From Utricularia gibba (Eukaryota > Streptophyta > Magnoliopsida > Lamiales > Lentibulariaceae), in contig CM007990.1 of assembly GCA_002189035.1 (NCBI GenBank), positions 2,666,001 to 2,730,000 on the forward strand: a stretch of 64,000 nucleotides of DNA. The letters run 5' to 3'. Position 1 is the first letter of the stretch, and each line of letters begins with the position of its first letter. Positions 56,280 through 64,000 of the stretch are shown one piece after another. A model generated the notes under the pieces. That model did not search any database and had not been told where the DNA came from. It worked only from the letters and a program-made list of their open reading frames with translations. A program made the translations under genes and the position numbers.

Positions 56280-57549
56280 TTTTAGAAAGTTATTGGTTTT
56301 TTCTATTGTGATACAATCAAGGCTAATGGAACAAATGGAAAAGTTTAGGAACCTTTAGTCTTGAGGAAGAAGTGGAAAATGTTAAGTGCATATGTCTAAA
56401 TTTTTTCTGAAATGTTTGATAGTATTTCATGACAGGATCCAAACAGTTGCAACAACTACGACTTGATTCATATGAGCTTCAAGTTATATAAAGAAGAACG
56501 TCGATAACCTTTACATATTTGGAAGCTTGGAAAATATTGTGAGATCAACCAAAATGGATGGCTGTAAAATCTTTTGTTATTTATATATTATTTTATTTTA
56601 TTAACTCATTGTTTTGTATTAAAATAAGATATAGATAACATAAGTTAGAAGAAAAAGAAAGTATCTATCATATGTGACTCATCATCGGTTCAATCTGTTA
56701 TGCCTCCAAATATGATGGAATAACTACAACCTATCACACCAACTACATCTCACAACTATCAATCTACCCACTCTACGATTATTAATCGATCACACCAACT
56801 ACACCTTACAACTACCAATCCACTCCACCAACCATGTTTTGCAACGAGTAACCTACCATATCAACAACATCTCACAACTACTAATCTACCACACCACACC
56901 AATCATATCTCACTCATTATATATAACTTGTACCATTGATACTGAATTCATTCATCAATTCAATGGATTCTCACAAACTATTTCGATCATTATATATAAC
57001 TTGTACCATTGATACTGAAGATCATGTTTCTTTTCAACAGGAGCATTTTGATCTGATGGATTTTTCGATCATTAGGCTTTATCATAGTATTGTTGTTATT
57101 GATGCGATTGAAGCTACTATTGAGTATATATTCAAAGATGAGCTAGAACAAACCCGAAGAAATAGAGGAAAGCATGAATATATTGATTGTGGCCGTGAGT
57201 TTAGAAACACTTGCTAGTGGCAAACTATTTCTCCATCAATGTCACCTACAATGATCAGATATTTCGCTGACGTTTCAGAATGCATCATAGTTTGTTCGAA
57301 CGTATTATGTCCAATCTTGTGGAAATAGTTTCATATCTACAAGAGAAACCAAATGCAACATATCGTATTTCCTTAATAACAATGCAAAAATGTACTACTG
57401 CAATGTGAATGATGACATATGGATATGGTGTAGATGCTTGTGATGAATATCTTTGAATTGGTGAATTTACTACCCTAAAGTGCTTAAGATCTTTTATAAT
57501 CGGAATTCATATAGTGTTTGAGACAGAATATATGAGATGCCTCAATCTA

Positions 57550-58144
57550 AGTATAGAAATATGAGTAAGGATGTGGTGGAGCCCAAAATCAGCAAGATGT
57601 ATGTGGAGGCAGGTAAAAGAGAGGCTTATAAATCGGGGGGGGGGGGGGGGGGGTCAGGAAATAACGAAATCGGTTCATTTTGGACAAAACCAGTTGGAAA
57701 GAGTTTGGGAAAGCATCCTGATAGCCCGTCGCAAGTGGATAGACTGATAAGTGTTGGAACTGGGCTGCGACGGCCGTTTTGAGCAATCTGAAAAGTAGTC
57801 GAATTACAGGGATGTCAGAGCGGTCGGCATATATCTATCATTGGACCATGATACAACTAACAAGCGCAAAAAGTAGGCAACACCTATGAAATTCAAAATT
57901 TGGTTGGGTCAGACTCTTCTATAAATATAAGGAAGTTTGAAGAAGAAAGCATTGAAATCTTGGCATTTAGGAAACTTGCATTCCTCTCTTTTTCTCCGTT
58001 AGTGAAATTATTCTTTTAGCGAGCTCTGACAGATATGTGGTTTTCCCGTTCTTCAACGATTTTCATATAAAAATCCTTAAGCCATAATACCTAAATCGGA
58101 TCCAACCAATTTGGCTTTAGCGGTAACCTGAAATCGATTTTCCT
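57550..58144 (+). repeat. Gypsy-D-related LTR (D'), right copy, inverted
   Basis: Reverse complement of the left D' LTR, sharing ACGGCCGTTTTGAGC-type and AGTAGTCGAATTA segments and ending near CTCACTATAAC. It contains a run of 19 G at 57635-57653. Its orientation is opposite to the left copy, so the two are not the ends of one ordinary element. Confidence 0.6.
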
Positions 58145-58534
58145 CACTATAACTAGTTGCAACTGCATCACTATGGAAGGATGATATATATTATTTAATA
58201 TTATTATTATATTAAATAATAATAAGACAATAAAACAATTATGATGTGAACTACACATTGTTGGGACACCAAGTTTGGCCCAAGATAACTGAGGTTTTTA
58301 GCAAACTTGATGTGAAAGTATTTAAATACTAAAAACCTTTACTCTAATTTCATTATTTAAATTTTATTTTATATTATTTATATTTTCACCATTGTTTATA
58401 TAGTTATGATAGTTTATAAACTATTTCAATTTCACATTTCCATTGGATCTCTATTTTTTGTGATCGCTATTATTATGTAGTTAAGTTTTATTATTTTTTA
58501 AAAAATTTATTGAATTAATGATAGATACTCAACA
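58145..58534 (+). promoter_or_regulatory. Upstream region of the HemW-like gene
   Basis: AT-rich 390 bp between the D' LTR and the first ATG. It includes a short perfect hairpin, TTATTTAATAT / ATATTAAATAA, near 58190-58225. I cannot fix a TATA box or start site. Confidence 0.3.
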
Positions 58535-59940
58535 ATGTTCAAACGATCCCTATCTCACATGACGTTGAAATCCATCTGCTCCGTTCTTCCCATTGTCGCT
58601 GAGCAACGCCCACAAACTGTTCGACAGATTGCCTCTTCCAAGTCTACCTCTTTGTTACACCTCCCAAAGCTTGCTCCAGTATCAGCCTACATTCACCTTC
58701 CCTTCTGCCGCAAAAGATGCTACTACTGCGACTTCCCTATCATTGCACTTGGATCCTCTATGGGAATGAAGATTCACGGATTTCAGATTATATAGATGTG
58801 GTTTGTAAAGAAATCAAAGCCACTAAAGTAGATTCTACTGTATGCCCACCTCTCAAAACTGTCTTTTTTGGCGGTGGTACACCTTCTCTCGTCCCACCTC
58901 GATTGGTTTCTGCAATTCTTGAAGCACTGTCGTCAACATTTGGGGTGTCTGCGGATGCTGAAATTTCTATTGAAATGGATCCTGGAACGTTTGATGGGGC
59001 GAAAATCAGGGATCTAAAAGGTTTAGGCGTGAATCGAGTATCCTTGGGAGTCCAAGCTTTTCAAGATGAGTTATTGAAGGTCTGTGGAAGGTCTCATGGA
59101 GTTGGCGAAGTTCATCAAGCGATTGAAATTGTGAAGTCGAGTGGAGTGAAGAATTGGAGTCTAGACCTCATTTCTTCACTCCCTCACCAGACTTCAGCAA
59201 TGTGGGAAGAGAGTTTGCAGCGCACAGTTGTAGCACAGCCAACCCATGTTTCAATCTATGATTTGCAGGTTGAGCAAAATACCAAGTTTGGTATCCTATA
59301 TAAGCCTGGTGAATTTCCTCTGCCTTCGGAGGATCTGTCCGCCGAGTTCTACCGAAATGCTTCAAAATTTCTTCAAGATGCAGGGTATGAGCACTATGAG
59401 ATCAGTAGCTACTGCAAGAGCGGCTATAACTGCAAACACAACACCACTTACTGGAAGGGCCGATCTTTCTATGGTTTTGGTTTGGGTGCGGCTAGTTATA
59501 TCCAAGGAATAAGATTTTCCAGGCCTAAAAAGATGAAGGAATACGTGCAATACGTTAATAGCCGAGCAGACGAAGTGAATAGTTGTGCTGAGAAAGGTGG
59601 CATTAATCTTCAAGACTTGGCCATGGATGTTGTCATGCTCTCTCTTAGAACTTCGGATGGCTTAGATTTGAAGGCTTTCAAAGAATCTTTTGGTCGCTCG
59701 CGTATGCTCTCCATTTGTGAAATCTATCAGCCTCATATCCAAACAGGCCATGTCATCTGCATTGATGATAATGGAGCAACAATTGCAGGAGATGAATATG
59801 CATCTTTGCTTTTAAACGATCGCTGGGGATTCCAGAAGCTGGCGTTCCTTAGGCTTAGTGATCCAGATGGTTTCCTGCTGTCAAATGAGTTGATATCACT
59901 TGCATTTAATGCCTTGAGTTCATGCTCTGATTTCTCCTAA
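58535..59940 (+). CDS. HemW-like radical SAM protein (coproporphyrinogen oxidase-like), one frameshift
   Basis: The N-terminal frame (58535-58795) begins MFKRSLSHMTLKSICSVL, a basic organelle-targeting-like leader. It holds AYIHLPFCRKRCYYC, with C58, C62 and C65 binding the 4Fe-4S cluster. The rest is in another frame from about 58760 to 59940: VFFGGGTPSLV, IEMDPGTFD, VNRVSLGVQAFQDELL, LDLISSLPHQT, HYEISSYCKSGYNCKHNTTY and the HemN C-terminal domain (RWGFQKLAFLRL). Together about 466 aa, normal for plant HemW/HemN-like proteins. HemW relatives are thought to be haem chaperones in mitochondria or plastids rather than true oxidases. The +1/-2 shift between ALGSS and NEDSRIS would truncate the protein. 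No GT-AG intron bridges it, so either the gene is newly dead or a base is wrong. An AATAAA lies at 60117-60122. Confidence 0.88.
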
Positions 59941-61590
59941 GTTTGTGGATTCTTCTTCGTTGAACTGCTGCAGTCATCTCTTCGGGGTGATTTTGAAAAA
60001 TGGACTTGGTTTTTATGCGGCTCTCAAAAAAAAAAAGCTATTCAACCTGGATAAAAAGACCAATTTCCCTCAGTCAAGAAAAGGTTTTTGTGATGCGTCA
60101 GTTGAGCTTTATTTAGAATAAAACGAAGTTTGAAGAAGACTCCACAAGTTGTATTCAGCTATACCAAAAACTTCCACCCCCTGTGGCATGCCCTTCATAT
60201 GAACCACATCAGAAAAATATATTTTTATTACATTTTAATATATGTTCACGAAATATCAATTACACCAATAACATTTTCTGAATATGGTTTCTAGAGGTAA
60301 ATTTTGATGCAAAAGGAGAACAAAGGTCTTGTACTGAGCAGAAAAAAATGCAGCAATGTTTAAGTACCCTCAGTGGGTTGAAACACAAGTCCAGCTTTCT
60401 TAGAAAACGCACACGCTTTTGCGGTTGAAGTAGGCAGGCAGGCAGGCATACGAGGTATCAACAAGGCGAGCTTTTTATGGAAGCAATATTTTTAAGCATT
60501 TCAACAATCACATCACACATTTTCTGGCACAAAAATGAGAAACACTTCAAAAGAACACTAATGGCAGGAGTGAGCGTAGAATATACCAGCACCATTTTTC
60601 CAACGTACATTTTGAATGAAAGAAACATAGGACCTTTTTTTAATCAAAAGCATAAGACTTCAGCATCTAGCTTACTGCCTGGAAAAGCCAGTGAGCAGAT
60701 GAATCAGTATCAATGGTGCCACATTTAGCAGAGCCGGTAAATCAACACCATCAGACATCCAAAAGCTCACCTGAGTTCGTAGATGACAGTGCAAGGAGCT
60801 GTGAATGTTTTCTCTCTTACGTTTTCTATCTTCATGCATTCAATCTCACTGCTTGCATTATAAAAAATGCAAGAGCTCTAGGAATCTCTAATTCCTGGAT
60901 ATCGAGCATGTGATGATCAAGTACCAAATATGATAAAAAATTGAAGAAAACACAACAAGCGTAGCAATAAAGTAAATTCCCACTCACAGGGGCTACATAC
61001 TTGGGCGTGATAAATTTAATATGCAATCCTTCTCACATTATTCTTTTGGACATGGAAAAAGTTACTTGAGAAAGCTTCAGTACCTGCTACCATGCAGAGT
61101 ATTATGCTCGTATAAAAGCTTGAATGTTTATATCTTCATCTAGTGTTAGCTGGATAGCGCTCTTCTCCAACTCTAGTGCATGATGACTTAAGCTCGGAGG
61201 AGGTCAAATGCAATAGTGCTGACCGCATGATGGCCAAATAAAACAAAACATATTGATCATGTAATGGAACCTTGGCAACTAATTGAATTAACAATTGCAA
61301 TTGAAACAGAAGCAGGATTGGGACCTGAACCCTTAGCTTCAACTCCAAAATCAGGGTAACAAAAGGATCTAAGTTCTTAGACAAAAGGCTATGCATAGGT
61401 TCACCGGAGGTGGATTTATTCACTTTCCTTCACAAAAGTGTCAGCTTCTAGAAATGCTTTGTGCAATGGTGATAGTTTGCTTCTGTCAGTGTATCATGAC
61501 ATTCTCGCCCGCTTTGGTTGGAAGTTGTAAGCCTAGAAACATTTTTTGTATGATGTCATAATTCTCCCAAGTTGCTGGTACAGATGAGTG
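59941..61590. other. 3' flank of the HemW-like gene and unrecognised intergenic DNA
   Basis: The first 180 bases are probably the 3' UTR (AATAAA at 60117). A short AGGC repeat lies at 60430-60450. No domain is recognised further on; frames at 60477-60728 and 61136-61423 look like chance. Confidence 0.35.
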
Positions 61591-62110
61591 GTCCTTCCAA
61601 TGAACCAAGTTGCTTGTAGAATATCAAATTCCAAGCAATGCCTATGGCTCCAATGTCCTCTTTTAAAAGGTTTGAGTCAGGATAGATGGAAGGGTAGGAT
61701 GGATGTTCACTTCGGTGGGTATTTCGAGCTCATATGCCAACTCTCCAATTCTCCTCTTCATTGTCAAGGGACCATAGTGCTTGGGATGTAATTTGAATAT
61801 CTGGTTCTTGATAAGATCTTTTGCTCATGTATAGGTAGCCTTACTCACATTTGGTAGCCTTCTTTGTAATTGATGATTTTACGCTTGGAATCATAATACT
61901 TTCTGAAAATTTGTAGATTTAATACCAATACTGGAGCTCCCCTTCAAATGCTAGTAGTGATGGTGGAGCTCAACTATAGACTAATTCAAACAGAGTCACT
62001 CCAATTGCATTGTGGTAACTAGCATTATAAGCACACTCAATCTAGGAAAGCCACTCTCCCATTTGTCGGATGATCACCCAGAAATTTACTCCTCTGCTTG
62101 TGTCATAAAT
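61591..62110 (-). pseudogene. Gypsy-F integrase relic (chromovirus-like)
   Basis: Minus strand, several frames: QMGEWLS, CAYNASYHNAIGVTLFELVY and APPSLLAFEGE, the end of the gypsy integrase core. Then KHYGPLTMKRRIGELAYELE and IPTEVNIHPT, the C-terminal part of chromovirus-type integrases. Many stops. No LTRs of this element were found in the window. Confidence 0.7.
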
Positions 62111-62456
62111 TTTTTTTTTTTCAGAATGTCTATTCATTTCTTACTTGATTAAAATACCAGTAATTTATTTTTTTATTTTAAAAATACCTTTTATTTTGAA
62201 ATTATTGTTTTAATAACTATTTTTATTTTTATTGAAATACATGCTATTGTGTATTAAGATACATTAGTTTATTTCAAATTTATTGTTAATCAAAAAATTA
62301 TTTTGATGGATTACTTTAAATGATAAAAAAGAATAATAATTAAAAAATAGAAAAGAAAAATTGTAGTATAAACCATAAATTAGGATGAATAATAGAAAAG
62401 ATTTATCAATCTAAATTTGATTATATTTATGCTTATCGAATATCAATAGAAAATAT
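62111..62456. other. AT-rich spacer
   Basis: Runs of A and T only; nothing coding or repeat-terminal recognised. Confidence 0.3.
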
Positions 62457-63811
62457 GTTTAAGTGTTAATTTTATAGTTTTAAGTATTTTTATTTGATTA
62501 GAGAAAATATGATTTTTGATGTGATTAGTGGGCTAAATCAAAGGATTTAGCCCACCCCATGTCTAACCCGATTTTGGAGTCTAGCAGCAGCCCAAGAATC
62601 AACGAAAAATCTGGATTTCGTGCAAGTCACCAGGGTGCAGGGGGCAATGAGTAGACTGTCACGGCGACAGTCTGCAAGTAAAGGCCTGGAGCAACAGATT
62701 TGTCAGATAATGTAATTGCCTTGGGAAGTGAGAGGCAAGAGAAAGGTGAAGAGAGAGAATCGCAAAAAAAGGGAGATTACCCCAGAATTTTAAGAGAGGA
62801 CACACATGAGGGGGTTTCTCCCCCCACCCCAACTGAAACACGAAGAAGAAGGAGGAAGAAAGGCGATTTTTCTGGAGAAGAACCTCCAGCTTGAAGGAAG
62901 ATCAAGACCCAGTTCAGCGCCACTGTTCCGGCCTGTGAACAGTGGCAGACGGAATCTAGAAACTTTACTGCCTTATTTTCGTTTGCTTATGTTCTTAGCT
63001 TCTGCACTAAACTTCTGCACAATGTTCTCAACATTTTCGTTATTTTATGTTAATGCCATTACATTTTACCTTCAAAGCATGAGTAGCTAAATCCTAGGAG
63101 TGCCTTAAGGTGAAGCATGTGGTGTGGGTCTAGGAGTCTTAGTAAAATTGACCTTAGTTTCTTAGCTCTTGTTTCTATCAAACCATGGGTAGACCTAAGG
63201 AGGGGAACAAGTAGCTTCACAGGTTAGATGTTTGATTTAGAGGTATACCAACAAGTCAAGACGAGAGCAGAAGGTGTTAGTTCGGAGTAGAACCAGTAGA
63301 ATTGGGTAGACCTAGTTCTATATGCTTTGCATGCGGGTAGACCTAATTGTAAGGTTGGTGATGATATGGAGGACTAACTTAACCGAAAATATGATGAATG
63401 ACCTGGGTAGACTTAGGTTATTTGAAGTTGTGAGTATAGGAACATGGTAGATTAAATTAGGAATTTTGGCACCACACCATCTGTAGATCCTTAAGGCACG
63501 TTAGTATTATTCTGAGACAAAACCAATACTTGTTACTTTAGCGTTAAGACCTGATATTGCTTACCGATCTTGTTTACCGAACTTGTTTACCGAACTTGTT
63601 TACCACTGTTGGTCTGAGCTTAGACTAAGACTTACCTACTTTGAATTCTGCATTTGCTGAAATACAAGACAAGCACAAGCTCCTTGTGATCAACCCCGAA
63701 TTCCACTGTGTATTTTCAGTTTAATATATATTTTGTGAGGATTAGGGATTATAAATTTATTTGATAACGAATTTTCTATTTTTGTAACGACACTAGGAAT
63801 TTCCGTTTATC
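62457..63811 (+). repeat. Gypsy-E LTR, 5'-truncated
   Basis: Matches 30850-32165 and the reverse of 54360-55760, missing about the first 60 bases. It ends GGAATTTCCGTTTATCA at 63811. Open frames in it (62700-63090) are shared LTR sequence, not genes. Confidence 0.88.
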
Positions 63812-64000
63812 ACTAAATTTCATTATATTGTTACCTATCGAGTATCAACGAAATAAAGAAGTATGATTTTTAAAACTTTTGTACTTTAAAAACATAAAAT
63901 TTAATATATCAAAAAATATTCAAACCAAAAACCTTTTAATAAATCAAAATATTATCAAATGTACTAATCAACTAAGCTAATATACCACAAATTTTCAAAT
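63812..64000. other. AT-rich end of window
   Basis: No feature seen. Confidence 0.3.

Larger units (their letters stand above)
54223..57549 (+). mobile_element. PIF/Harbinger remnant PH-3, broken by gypsy LTRs
   Basis: Plus-strand ORF1 starts MDSMEPLTDEEVNILVLAWL at 54223 and stops at the gypsy LTR at 54293. An ORF1 tail (FKLYKEERR, then LHIWKLGKY) lies at about 56480-56560. Transposase N-terminal sequence runs 56936-57549 (LFERIMSNLVEI region, ITMQKCTTAM, DACDEYL, IGEFTTLKCL), cut by a second gypsy LTR. The order is ORF1 then transposase on the same strand, as in PH-2. Catalytic parts and both termini are missing. Confidence 0.65.

Noticed and set aside
58717-58760. Alternative start ATG at 58717 for the HemW-like protein
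   Set aside because: It would give a leader in the wrong frame (MLLLRLPYHCTW) and lose the iron-sulfur cysteines. The true start is the ATG at 58535 with a frameshift.
62700-63090. Charged small proteins, also at 31114-31329 and 55266-55601
   Set aside because: All three lie at the same place in the three Gypsy-E LTRs and differ by frame changes, so they are LTR sequence without evidence of coding.
1-64000. tRNA, rRNA, CRISPR arrays, viral integrations
   Set aside because: No cloverleaf with A/B boxes, no rRNA-like conserved block, no spaced direct repeats of CRISPR type, and no pararetrovirus or other viral protein motifs were seen; all reverse-transcriptase sequences fit LTR retrotransposons.

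Overview
This window is plant nuclear DNA: AT-rich, dominated by LTR retrotransposons and DNA transposons of families typical of flowering plants (Ty3/gypsy of Athila and Tat type, Ty1/copia, MULE, PIF/Harbinger, hAT-like MITEs). Two host genes have plant-type protein sequence, one of them with spliceosomal GT-AG introns. An angiosperm, probably a eudicot, is the best guess; I cannot name the species. I saw no rRNA, tRNA, CRISPR or bacterial-type operon.

Layout. (1) 1-13,635 is an old Athila-like gypsy element (here Gypsy-B, minus strand). It is split by another gypsy (Gypsy-A), by LTRs of a copia family with 1.5-kb LTRs (Copia-G), and by what looks like an inversion. (2) 13,636-17,919 is decayed sequence with two more Copia-G LTR pieces. 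(3) 17,920-35,594 is one Ty1/copia element (Copia-C, plus strand) bounded by the 5-bp duplication TGGAG. Its 17.7 kb are inflated by a Tat-type gypsy (Gypsy-D, minus, about 7.2 kb) in its integrase and by a MULE in its RNase H. The MULE itself carries a gypsy LTR (Gypsy-E). (4) 35,769-37,998 is an intact 8-exon host gene on the minus strand for a 252-aa SAM-dependent methyltransferase (EEF1AKMT4/METTL13-like), including a 20-nt microexon. (5) 38,179-44,604 is a TIR- and TTA-bounded PIF/Harbinger-like element that begins 183 bp upstream of the methyltransferase start codon. It holds a Myb/SANT-like ORF, a transposase remnant, a long hairpin of 46-bp repeats and, unusually, an intron-containing gene encoding a plant 'gypsy-type transposon' domain joined to an FCP1/NIF-like phosphatase domain. 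A solo gypsy LTR sits in one of that gene's introns. (6) 44,605-49,270 is mostly unrecognised, with one hAT-like MITE and a diverged Harbinger end. (7) 49,271-53,224 is a second Harbinger element with both standard genes, interrupted by a GAGCTC-rich MITE. (8) 53,225-58,144 is a third, badly broken Harbinger carrying two inverted gypsy LTRs, one of which contains a Gypsy-E solo LTR with perfect TSD CGTAC. (9) 58,535-59,940 is a HemW-like radical-SAM gene with one frameshift just after its iron-sulfur motif. (10) 59,941-64,000 is intergenic with a gypsy integrase relic and a Gypsy-E LTR.

How it works together: only the methyltransferase (intact) and the HemW-like gene (one frameshift) look like cellular genes. 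The rest is nested mobile DNA whose target-site duplications give a relative insertion order. The most unusual item is the cargo gene inside the first Harbinger element.
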